Shown here: positions 26,400 to 34,338 of the stretch, piece by piece
How positions within the stretch are numbered: position 1 is the first letter of the stretch
Layout: each line of letters opens with the position of its first letter
Assembly (NCBI GenBank): GCA_903928115.1
Contig: CAIYPP010000118.1
Span: forward strand, 1-64,000
Length of the DNA: 64,000 nt
DNA from: an uncultured Planctomycetota bacterium
Lineage (GTDB): Bacteria > Planctomycetota > UBA1135 > GCA-002686595
Direction: 5' to 3'
Position numbers and translations under genes: made by a program
Notes under the pieces: generated by a model
The model's input: the letters and a program-made list of their open reading frames with translations, nothing else
Told to the model about the DNA's origin: nothing
Databases searched by the model: none

Positions 26400-27473
26400 G
26401 TGAGCGCCAGCACGGCGAAGCACAAGCTGCAAGGAATCGAGGCGGCGCGCGGAGTCGCGGCGTCGCTCGTCGTCGTCTATCACGCGGCGCGGCACCTTGA
26501 CCGCAACGGGTCTGGGCTGCCATGGGCGCTCGGAATCGAGAAGTTCGGCCACGCCGGCGTCGACTTCTTCTTCGTGCTCTCGGGCTTCATCATTTTGTTC
26601 GCGCACTGGGGCGACCTTGGCTCGCCCGCCGCGCTTCCGCGCTACGCCGAGCGGCGCTGCACGCGCATCTTTCCGCTGTATTGGCCCGTGCTCGCTGCCC
26701 ATGCCGTGCTCGCCACGCTCGGTTCTCGCGCTTGGTCCCCATCGGTCGGCGAGGTCGTTGCCAATCTCTTGCTCTTGCCGAGCTCGAGCGAGCCCATCGT
26801 CGGTGTCGCGTGGACGCTTCAGCACGAGATGCTGTTCTACGGGCTGTTCGTCGCGTTGCTCGTGTCGCGTCGGTTGGGGCTCGTGCTGATCGGCGCTTGG
26901 GTTCTCTGGATCGTGGCGACGTTCGCAGGAATGCTCGAGGCATCCGAGCTGCGCACCTTGCGAGTGTGTGCCTCTGTGTACAACCTCCAGTTCGTGATGG
27001 GCATGGCGGCTGCGTGGATCTCGCGGCGTTGGCGGGCTCCCGGAGCTGGAGCCATGGCGCTCGCAGGGGCGCTCGCCTTCTTCGCCGTGGGAATCGCGGA
27101 GAGCCGTGCTTGGATCGACGGCTACGCCGATCCCGCGCGCTTTCTCTACGGCGTCGCGGCATGGCTGTTCGTCGTTGGGATCGTCGAGCGCGAGCGTGAG
27201 AGCGAGCTGAACGTACCGCGCTGGCTCGCGGTGCTGGGCAAGGCGTCCTACTCGATCTATCTCGTGCATCTCTTGGTGCTCGGGCTCGCGTACAAGCTGT
27301 TCGAGCGGATCGGTTTCTCGCAGCTCGATGTGCACGTCCAGCATCTCCTGCTCGTCGCCGTCGGTATCGTCGGAGGCGTGGCGGTGTCGAAGTGGATCGA
27401 ATATCCCGCAATGGGGCTGGCGCGGACGTGGTGGACGCGTGTCGCAGGACGCGCGGCTCGGAGCGGCGCATGA
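26400..27473 (+). CDS. Acyltransferase 3 family membrane protein
   Basis: 357 residues, about ten membrane helices, OafA/Acyltransferase_3 family: LQGIEAARGVAASLVVVYHA with the conserved His, FGHAGVDFFFVLSGFII, and ERRCTRIFPLYW. These enzymes move acyl groups, often acetyl, across or onto glycans at the membrane. The GTG at 26400 was chosen because GGGAGG lies 9 bases upstream and because the protein then starts just before the first helix; the earlier ATG frame is not conserved-looking. The stop overlaps the start of the SGNH gene by 4 bases (ATGA), so the two are translated together and probably work together. Confidence 0.88.
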   Translation: MSASTAKHKLQGIEAARGVAASLVVVYHAARHLDRNGSGLPWALGIEKFGHAGVDFFFVLSGFIILFAHWGDLGSPAALPRYAERRCTRIFPLYWPVLAAHAVLATLGSRAWSPSVGEVVANLLLLPSSSEPIVGVAWTLQHEMLFYGLFVALLVSRRLGLVLIGAWVLWIVATFAGMLEASELRTLRVCASVYNLQFVMGMAAAWISRRWRAPGAGAMALAGALAFFAVGIAESRAWIDGYADPARFLYGVAAWLFVVGIVERERESELNVPRWLAVLGKASYSIYLVHLLVLGLAYKLFERIGFSQLDVHVQHLLLVAVGIVGGVAVSKWIEYPAMGLARTWWTRVAGRAARSGA

Positions 27474-28213
27474 AGACCGTCGGGCTTCGCGGCAGGACGG
27501 TGGGGCTGCTCGCGCTGTACTTACTTGCGCTGCACGGAGTACTCGCCTTCGTCGTTCTCAAAACGAACTTCCTGCCGCTCGCTCGCAAGACGCTCGGCTG
27601 GGAGCCGCCCGAGGAACGCAACGTCGCGCTGTACCAAGCGATGCTGCAGTGGCCTGCGCGGGACCGCGCGGTGCCGCGGGGAGCCGTCGTCGTACTCGGC
27701 GACAGCTTGCTGCAGGATCTGGGCGCTGACGAGCTCGGTCGCGAGGTGCACTCGTTCGCGCTCGGCGGAACCACGGTCAGCACGTTGCTCGAGGGGTTCG
27801 CACTTCTTCCGTGCACGAACCGTGCGGGTTGCATTGTCCTCGGTGTCGGTGCGAACGACCTGAAGTACCGCGAGCCGGACGTCATCGCGCTTGAGTACGC
27901 GACGCTGCTCGCGGCGCTGCCAGCGGAGGTCGCGGTCGTCGCGCTGCCGATTCTGCCGGTCGATGAGACTTGCGAAGCCGTCACTCAGCGGCCATATCTG
28001 AGCAATGCGCGACTCCGCGAACTGGATCGACTCCTCTCGGAGCGTTGTTCGAAGCGCGCGCTGACGGCGCGCGTCGATGTGTCCGAGCTCATCGCCAAGG
28101 ATGGAAATCTCCGCTCCGATCTCCATGCGGGAGACGGCTGGCATCTTTCGGACGAGGGCGATCGCGTGCTCGGGCGTGCCATTGTGCGCGCGGTCGACGC
28201 CTCGAAGCGCTGA
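27470..28213 (+). CDS. Membrane-anchored SGNH-hydrolase-like protein
   Basis: 247 residues. One N-terminal membrane helix (LLALYLLALHGVLAFVV), then a SGNH fold with VVVLGDSLLQDL (Ser79), LGVGANDL for the third block and GDGWHLSDEG for the catalytic Asp/His block. The helix would place the domain outside the membrane. Its ATG overlaps the acyltransferase stop. Pairs of a membrane acyltransferase and an extracytoplasmic SGNH protein are known for glycan O-acetylation (PatA/PatB, AlgI/AlgX type logic), which I infer as the role here. Target glycan unknown. Confidence 0.82.
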   Translation: MKTVGLRGRTVGLLALYLLALHGVLAFVVLKTNFLPLARKTLGWEPPEERNVALYQAMLQWPARDRAVPRGAVVVLGDSLLQDLGADELGREVHSFALGGTTVSTLLEGFALLPCTNRAGCIVLGVGANDLKYREPDVIALEYATLLAALPAEVAVVALPILPVDETCEAVTQRPYLSNARLRELDRLLSERCSKRALTARVDVSELIAKDGNLRSDLHAGDGWHLSDEGDRVLGRAIVRAVDASKR

Positions 28214-28267
28214 GCGTGCGGCACGAGACCGAGGAAACCTCGCAGGTTCGCAGCTAGGGTCTCGGGT

Positions 28268-29674
28268 ATGTCGCAGCAGGTCCTTGCTGAGAAGGCAACG
28301 CGGGCGCTGGTCGCGCTCTTTCTGCTTGCAGGTTGTGTGTTGCGCCTGACCGCGCTTGACGTGCATTCCCTGTGGTTCGACGAGTGTGGAACGCTCGCAG
28401 TAGCGCTGGGCGAGGACCCGACGCAGGTGCTGCTCGCGGATCGGCATCCACCTCTCAGCTTTTGGGCATTTCGCGTGGGGTCGAGCTGGCTCGGCGAGTC
28501 GGACTCCATGTTGCGTCTGCTGCCGGCACTCCTGTCCTGTGGCGCGTTGCTGCTCTTCGCGCTCTGGTCGCGCTCTTGGACCACGCAGGGCGTGCGTCCC
28601 ATCGCGATCGCTCTGTTCGCACTTTCACCCTTCCAGATTTGGATGGGGCAGGAAGTGCGCATGTACCCGTTCGTCGAGTTCGGTGCGCTGCTCGCGCTCG
28701 TTGGCGCCGAGCGGGCGCAGAAGCGTGCCGTCTCGGGAGCGGCTCTTGTTGCGCTCGGGACCGCGTGCGCGTTCGGTTCGCACTACCTCGGTGCGTGCGC
28801 AGGCCTGCTCGCTTGCGTACGTGGAACGAGTCTCCAGAGTCGAGTCCCGGTGTTCGTCGGAGCGGGGATCGGGCTTGCTTTGTGGGTGCCGTGGCTCCTC
28901 TACGCTCTCCCTTCGCAGCTTCAGAGCGAATGGGGCGACACCTTGCGCATCGCACCGGCGGACTTTGCGGAACTCGTGCCGCGCCTCTTGTCCGTGGAGT
29001 TCGACGCGGTGGATCCCGCGTGGCATTGGCTGGTCTATTTGCTCGGAGCGCTCGCGTGGATCGCGGTCGCGCGCTGCACTTTCCTCGCGCTTTCGGAGCG
29101 CGAATGTCGGGAAGCGCTCGTGCTCTTCGTGTTGCCTGTGGCTGCGACGCTCGCGCTGGCCCTCACGGTCGGAGGTGGCTTTCAGCCGCGCTATCTGCTG
29201 CTCGCGACGCCGGGACTGAGCTGGGCGATCTCGCTGGGGCTGCGAACGCATCGAGCTTCGATCGGCGGCGCGCTCGGCGCAGTGTTGTGCATGGGGCTGC
29301 TGCTTCACACCGTCCTGCTGCGTCAACGGAACCTCCGCGAGGATTACTCCTCGGCTTGCGCGGAGGTCGAAAGTGCGTGGCGCCCCGGAGATCGCGTGGT
29401 GTCCATCACCGGCACGAGCGCAACGTTCGCAGACGCGCCGCTTCGTCACTACCTGCGCACGCGGCCCGAAATCCTCGCATCGCTCACGACGTGGAGGCGA
29501 GTGGCCGAGGAACTGTCGGCGGGCTCCAAGATGGATTTCACGCTGCACGTGGTCTACCGCGACTCCGACTACGCGCGTCCGGAGCTCGAGGCCATCGCAT
29601 CGACGTTGGACCGGATCACGGTGGGGGAAGCGCGCTTCCGTATCCAGCACTCGAGTTGGCGAAGGACGCGCTAG
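28268..29674 (+). CDS. GT-C family membrane glycosyltransferase (ArnT/GT39-like)
   Basis: 468 residues with about ten membrane helices and a soluble C-terminal part of about 110 residues. The N-terminus has the GT-C signature: LDVHSLWFDECGTL with the acidic pair in the first loop, then DRHPPLSFWAFRVG. These enzymes transfer sugars from lipid carriers to lipids or proteins on the outer face of the inner membrane. It starts 54 bases after the SGNH gene and may be in the same transcript, giving a glycan-modifying unit. Donor and acceptor unknown. It ends with TAG. Confidence 0.82.
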   Translation: MSQQVLAEKATRALVALFLLAGCVLRLTALDVHSLWFDECGTLAVALGEDPTQVLLADRHPPLSFWAFRVGSSWLGESDSMLRLLPALLSCGALLLFALWSRSWTTQGVRPIAIALFALSPFQIWMGQEVRMYPFVEFGALLALVGAERAQKRAVSGAALVALGTACAFGSHYLGACAGLLACVRGTSLQSRVPVFVGAGIGLALWVPWLLYALPSQLQSEWGDTLRIAPADFAELVPRLLSVEFDAVDPAWHWLVYLLGALAWIAVARCTFLALSERECREALVLFVLPVAATLALALTVGGGFQPRYLLLATPGLSWAISLGLRTHRASIGGALGAVLCMGLLLHTVLLRQRNLREDYSSACAEVESAWRPGDRVVSITGTSATFADAPLRHYLRTRPEILASLTTWRRVAEELSAGSKMDFTLHVVYRDSDYARPELEAIASTLDRITVGEARFRIQHSSWRRTR

Positions 29675-29683
29675 GCTCTCCGC

Positions 29684-30547
29684 ATGCGTGGTTTCCTGTT
29701 CTGTGCGCTCGTTGCTTTTGGCGCGTGTCGCTCCACCGAGGAGAACCTTGTGATTTCACAGGCGAGTATCGATCAACGCGCGTGGCACGCGCAGCGCCTC
29801 GTAAGATTGCAATCCGAGGATGGCTGGCTGACCCTCGTCGGGCTTGAGTTTCTCGCGGACGGCCGCTTCCGAGCGGGGAGTGCCGCGGACATGGAGCTTC
29901 GCTACGCGAACTGCGAACGCGCTCACATCGGCACGTTCGTGGTCGAGTCGGAGCGCGTGTCCTTCGAGCCTGCGGACGGTGGTTCCGCGCTGGAACTCGT
30001 CGCCGACGACGTGGGTGCACCTTCGGTGGTTCGCAGCGGGAGCGTCTCCTTCACGCTGCTGCGCCGCAACGATCAGCTCGCCCTGCGCGTGAAGGACAAC
30101 GCGAGCGCGGTGCGTACGCAGTTTCGTGGAATCGAACTCTTTGAGCATGATCCGGCGCTCGTAGTGCAGGCACGGGCGTTCGAGCCCGAGGCCCCGCGGA
30201 TGGTCGCCATCACGAACGTCACGGGTTTTGTGGAGCAACAGAGCGTCAGGGCGGAGCTGGAGTTCTCGCTCCATGGCCGCGCCTACCGATTCGTCGCGAC
30301 CGCGGGCAGCGCGGGAGGCCTCTTCGTCGTATTCGGAGACGCGAGCAACGGGCGAGAGAGCTATGGGGGCGGACGCTTCCTCGACCTCCCTGCGCCGAAG
30401 GACGGCTTCGTCACGATCGACTTCAATCGCGCGTACCAGCCGCCTTGCAGCTTCACGCCGTACGCCACCTGCCCCTTGCCGCCCGACTCCAATCGCATCG
30501 CTTCGGCAGTGCTCGCCGGTGAACGGCTCTCGAAGTCTGCACACTGA
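29684..30547 (+). CDS. DUF1684 lipoprotein
   Basis: 287 residues. Lipoprotein signal with lipobox AFGAC (Cys15). The mature protein shows the DUF1684 signature: WHAQRLVRLQSEDGWLTLVG at the start, and near the end YGGGRFLDLP, IDFNRAYQPPCSFTPYATC and PLPPDSNRI. The family's biochemical function is not known. It starts 9 bases after the GT-C gene and is probably cotranscribed. Confidence 0.88.
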   Translation: MRGFLFCALVAFGACRSTEENLVISQASIDQRAWHAQRLVRLQSEDGWLTLVGLEFLADGRFRAGSAADMELRYANCERAHIGTFVVESERVSFEPADGGSALELVADDVGAPSVVRSGSVSFTLLRRNDQLALRVKDNASAVRTQFRGIELFEHDPALVVQARAFEPEAPRMVAITNVTGFVEQQSVRAELEFSLHGRAYRFVATAGSAGGLFVVFGDASNGRESYGGGRFLDLPAPKDGFVTIDFNRAYQPPCSFTPYATCPLPPDSNRIASAVLAGERLSKSAH

Positions 30548-30584
30548 ACTGGCGCCGTGCGCGGTGCGCACGTACGTTCGCGAT

Positions 30585-31337
30585 ATGAAGCACCTCGTCT
30601 CCGCGCTCTCCGTGTTGTGTTTCCTCGCAGCCTGCGCGACCACGAAGCCTTCTCAAGTCGCACCCAGCGCGCAACCCGTCGCCGCACCGAGCGTGAACAG
30701 CGCGGTGATTCCCGCGCCGCGCACGGATCCCTGGATTCTCGAGCGGCAGGCCGAGTGCGTGCGGCGCGCGGCCGAAGCGCCACAGGCGAACGTCGTGTTC
30801 CTCGGCGACTCGATCACCCAGGGCTGGGAAGACGGCGGAGCGGAGGCGTGGAGGAACACGCTCCAGCCGCTCGGGGCACTCAACCTCGGGGTCAGCGGGG
30901 ATCGGACGGAGAACGTCCTGTGGCGCCTGCAGCAGGCGCCGATCACGCGACTGCAGCCGAAGTGCGTGGTGCTGCTGATCGGAACGAACAACCTCGGCCA
31001 CGGCACGCACACGGGCGAGCAGGCTCTCGCAGGCGTGCTCGAGGTGATCCGCACTCTCCGTGCCCAAGCGCCCGCGGCCAAGCTCCTCGTGCTCGACGTC
31101 TTTCCGCGTGGCGAGCGCTTCAACCCGATGCGCGGCGAGCTCGCGCAACTCAACCAAGCAGTGCGTGCGCAGGCTGCGACACTCGGCTACGAGTCCGTGG
31201 CGATCGGCGACCGCTGGGTCCGCGCCGATGGCTCGCTCGACCCCGCCGACATGCCCGACTTCCTGCACCTTTCGCCGCGCGCGTACGCCGCGTGGGCCGA
31301 CGCGCTCGCGCCGCAGGTGCTTCAGGCGTTGCGTTGA
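30585..31337 (+). CDS. GDSL/SGNH-family lipoprotein
   Basis: 250 residues from the ATG at 30585. Lipobox FLAAC (Cys17). The fold is SGNH: VVFLGDSITQGWED (Ser76), LNLGVSGDRTENVLWRL for the Gly block, LLIGTNNLGHGTH for the Asn block, and DFLHLSPRAY for Asp/His. It resembles PAF-acetylhydrolase-beta-like GDSL esterases. It is the last gene of a plus-strand run that starts at 26400 and is the second SGNH protein in it. Likely removes or transfers acyl groups on envelope or extracellular glycans; substrate unknown. Confidence 0.88.
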   Translation: MKHLVSALSVLCFLAACATTKPSQVAPSAQPVAAPSVNSAVIPAPRTDPWILERQAECVRRAAEAPQANVVFLGDSITQGWEDGGAEAWRNTLQPLGALNLGVSGDRTENVLWRLQQAPITRLQPKCVVLLIGTNNLGHGTHTGEQALAGVLEVIRTLRAQAPAAKLLVLDVFPRGERFNPMRGELAQLNQAVRAQAATLGYESVAIGDRWVRADGSLDPADMPDFLHLSPRAYAAWADALAPQVLQALR

Positions 31338-31405
31338 GACCTGCTCACAGCGCTCGCTGCTCGGCGACGAACCCAGAGCCAGCGTCCGACGTGCCCATTT
31401 TCGGC

Positions 31406-31423
31406 GACCGGCCATGGCCGGTC
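31406..31423. repeat. 18-base perfect palindrome between convergent genes
   Basis: GACCGGCCATGGCCGGTC reads the same on both strands. It lies in the 121 bases between the convergent stops at 31337 and 31459. It could be part of a two-way terminator, although there is no T run after it, or a protein-binding site. Confidence 0.45.
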
Positions 31424-31458
31424 ATGAGCTCGGCGCTGGAGGAGCTTCGAGCGTCTTC

Positions 31459-34137
31459 TCAGGGGCAGACGCGGAACTGCAGCGCGTTGCTCATGCCGAC
31501 GCCGCCTGTCGATGCCGAGTCGCGATACCAGAACTGCACGAAGGCATCGACACCGATCGAGAGCGCCGGATCGAGGCCCGAGCGCAGTCGCGTGTTGAAG
31601 TCGAACGCGAAGGTGCCGCTGCAGTCGTCGGCTCCCACGTTTCCGCCCGTGCTCGGCATCACGATGCGCTTCAGCGGCGAGCTCACACACTTCGTGCCAC
31701 CGTAGAAGGCGCTCGCGGACGGAGCGAAGCCGTAGAAGAGCAGGCCGTTGCGCTGGTTGATGAGCTGCGAGGCGGAGATCGTGAACGGGCTCGCCGACGT
31801 CAGGCTCGGCGCGCCGGAGGACGCCACGGACGGCGTGCAGCCTTGGCTGTTGATCTTCGATGTGCAGTAGACGAGCGGAGCCGGGCAGTTGAACGTGCCG
31901 GGCCCGAGCTCGACCAGACTCACGTCGTCGATGTTCCAGCCGCCGAACACGATGCCCGTGTCGCTCTGGAGCGAGAACTCGAGCTGCACCGAGGGATTTC
32001 CGGCCGCGAGTGCGGTGATGTCGATATCGACCGGCACCCACTCGGTGTCGATGAAATCGGCGGTGGTCGGGTTGGACCACACCACGGTGCCGTTGACCTT
32101 GACTCGCGCCTTGTCCTGCGTGCCGGACTCCACGGTGAGCCAGCGACGGAACTGCAGCCGAACGCTGCTCGCGCTGGAGCAGTTCACGACGGGCGAGCGC
32201 AGCCAGCAGTGCGTGCTGTTGTTGTAGTCGCCATACCACGTCGACTGCGTGCCGAGGTCGTTGCCCCAGCACTTCGCGCCGCTGTAGGCCGTCGGCGCGT
32301 CGCCCGACTCGCCGACGGGCTGAGACCACTGCCAGTCGTTCAGGCCGCTGTAGGCGCCATTGGTCCACCCGCCGATGTTGGTGCCTTCGAAATCGGTCGC
32401 GTAGAGGACATTGCGCGTTCCGACGAAGAACTTCCAAGGCGGCACGCCCGCGTCCACGCCCTCGGGCGCGAACTCGCCGGCGCCGTTCGAGTCGAGCGAC
32501 TCAATCCAGTACCACAGCTCACGCGGCGAGCCGAAGGTCGGAATCGACGCGCTCCAAACGTTGCCGCTCTGCGACATGGCCCGCGTGTTCCAGCTCTGGC
32601 CGAGATCGCCAGAGTAGTGCAGCGTCGCCGACTGCACCGTCGCACCGCCGCTGGCCGTGATCGTGGCAGTCACGAGGTACGGACCGGTCGCGTCTGTCGT
32701 GTTCGGCAGGGGCGTGTGCGCGATCGTCATGTCGAGCGGCTCGGCCAGCGTCAGGCCGCACGCGACCACGCCCTGCACGATCATCTTGGCGAGGTCGAAG
32801 TCGTTGGTGGAGACGGTGAACGCGTCCGACGGCGTATGGATCTGCGAGAAGTACTGGCCCAAGTCTTCGAAGAAGAACGCGGCGTGGAAGCCCGCCCCAT
32901 GGAAGGCGGCGTGGTCGGAGCTTCCCGCGAGCAGCGAGCCCGTCGTCGCGGCCCAGCCGGTGACGTAGCGCGGCGCCGTTTGCAGGCAGAACGCCGTCAG
33001 CGGCCCCGAAGTGTTGTTGACGGCGAGGTCCGCGTCGCGCGCGTCGTTCGCTGCGCGGTACGCGATCATGTCCATGTTGAGCATGCCGACGACTTGCTTG
33101 CCCTGCTGCGCCATCTGCGACGCGAGCGCGCCCGAGCCGAGCAGGCCGTACTCTTCGCCGGAGAACCACGCGAGCCGAATGGAGTTCTCGAACGGTCCCT
33201 TGCCTGCGAGGATGCGCGCCACTTCGAGCACGCCCATGCTGCCGCTCGTGTTGTCGTCGGCTCCCGGCGCGGATGCGTTCGTGCCCGAGCTGTAGTTGCG
33301 CGTGTCGAAGTGCGACCCGATCACCACGAACTGGTTGGGATTCCTCGCGCCGAGGATGTCGACGATGATGTTCGTGCCGTGTTGAGAGTCCCACTGCTGC
33401 GTCGTCGGCGCGTAGCCGTAGCCCTGAAGGCGTGAGATCAGCTGGGCCCTGCCCGCATTGAAGTTGTTGAGGTTGCGCGAGTCGCGATTCGTCCACGTCG
33501 ACGAGAAGTACTGCGTGTTGTTTTGCAGGTTGGTCTTCGAGACAGCGTCGACGATCGTCTGGATCCGCGCATCGCCTCCGACGAGCAACGCCGGACCTTG
33601 AGTGGTCGAGAGCGCGGCTACGCTCGGGCGACCCGGCGCCGCCGCTGCGAAGGGAGCCAAGGGGGAGCCGGGCGCCGGAGCCTGCGCTGCGCGCATCGGA
33701 ATGCGAGGGACGGCGGTATGCCCGCCATGGCATGTGCGACCGGGTCGCAGGCTCTCGGGGTATTCGTCGAGATTCACCGGCACGCTGACGACGGCCTGTC
33801 GACCGCAGCGGTAGAGGATCGTCCCCGCGGCGTCGATGTCCGCGCGCACATCGGCATGGGCGAGATCGACCACGAAGAGCGGATCGAGCGCGCCGAGTGC
33901 GCTGAGCTCGTGCACCTCGGTCCCGCGCTCGCGCAGCGCCGCGATGTCGGCCGGTCGAAGGGCACCGACGAGGAATTCTCCCGCGTCGAACCAGACCTCG
34001 CCGGCCCGACAGAGCCGCTCGCGAAGGTCGATGTCGTGGGCATGCTCGACGGTCACCGGAACCGGACGAGACGGAGCGGGCGTTTGCGCGAGGGCGGTGG
34101 TCGAGAGTAGCGCGAAGGAAAGCCAAGTTTGCCGCAT
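31459..34137 (-). CDS. Secreted M28-family metallopeptidase A with shared C-terminal domain
   Basis: 892 residues from the ATG at 34137. Signal peptide 1-18 (LLSTTALAQ). Residues about 30-140 are a propeptide-like region (GEVWFDAGEFLVGAL, DEYPESLRPGRTCHGGHTA). Residues about 190-490 are an M28 zinc aminopeptidase-like domain: GSHFDTR (His276), GADDNTSG (about 292-299), FSGEEYG (Glu328/329), LNMDMIAY (Asp356) and QIHTPSDAF for the last His. Beta domains follow, then residues 757-892 are the shared C-terminal domain (YCTSKINSQGC, INQRNGLLFYGF, TKC, DDCSG, VCP). It is a close paralog of the divergent gene at 34339. Confidence 0.92.
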   Translation of the reverse strand: MRQTWLSFALLSTTALAQTPAPSRPVPVTVEHAHDIDLRERLCRAGEVWFDAGEFLVGALRPADIAALRERGTEVHELSALGALDPLFVVDLAHADVRADIDAAGTILYRCGRQAVVSVPVNLDEYPESLRPGRTCHGGHTAVPRIPMRAAQAPAPGSPLAPFAAAAPGRPSVAALSTTQGPALLVGGDARIQTIVDAVSKTNLQNNTQYFSSTWTNRDSRNLNNFNAGRAQLISRLQGYGYAPTTQQWDSQHGTNIIVDILGARNPNQFVVIGSHFDTRNYSSGTNASAPGADDNTSGSMGVLEVARILAGKGPFENSIRLAWFSGEEYGLLGSGALASQMAQQGKQVVGMLNMDMIAYRAANDARDADLAVNNTSGPLTAFCLQTAPRYVTGWAATTGSLLAGSSDHAAFHGAGFHAAFFFEDLGQYFSQIHTPSDAFTVSTNDFDLAKMIVQGVVACGLTLAEPLDMTIAHTPLPNTTDATGPYLVTATITASGGATVQSATLHYSGDLGQSWNTRAMSQSGNVWSASIPTFGSPRELWYWIESLDSNGAGEFAPEGVDAGVPPWKFFVGTRNVLYATDFEGTNIGGWTNGAYSGLNDWQWSQPVGESGDAPTAYSGAKCWGNDLGTQSTWYGDYNNSTHCWLRSPVVNCSSASSVRLQFRRWLTVESGTQDKARVKVNGTVVWSNPTTADFIDTEWVPVDIDITALAAGNPSVQLEFSLQSDTGIVFGGWNIDDVSLVELGPGTFNCPAPLVYCTSKINSQGCTPSVASSGAPSLTSASPFTISASQLINQRNGLLFYGFAPSASAFYGGTKCVSSPLKRIVMPSTGGNVGADDCSGTFAFDFNTRLRSGLDPALSIGVDAFVQFWYRDSASTGGVGMSNALQFRVCP

Positions 34138-34338
34138 GACGGATCGGGACTCCTCGTTTTCGCCACCGAGGATACGACCTTCCGATCCACCGCGGCGCGT
34201 GCGCGCGGGCCGAAAAGCACGGGGAACCGACGGAGTGCGGGAATCGTCGTATCCTTGATAGCGATACTTCCACGGCCGACGGGCGATGCGCACGGGGTGG
34301 GGGGGTATCGACGCTGGCGTCCAGAGTTCCAACCGTCC
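34138..34338. promoter_or_regulatory. Shared divergent region of the two M28 genes
   Basis: 201 bases separate the two divergent start codons, so both promoters lie here. An inverted repeat GTATC-9 bases-GATAC (34249-34253 and 34263-34267) sits near the middle around a TTGATA, a plausible site for common control. No experimental support can be read from the sequence. Confidence 0.35.
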
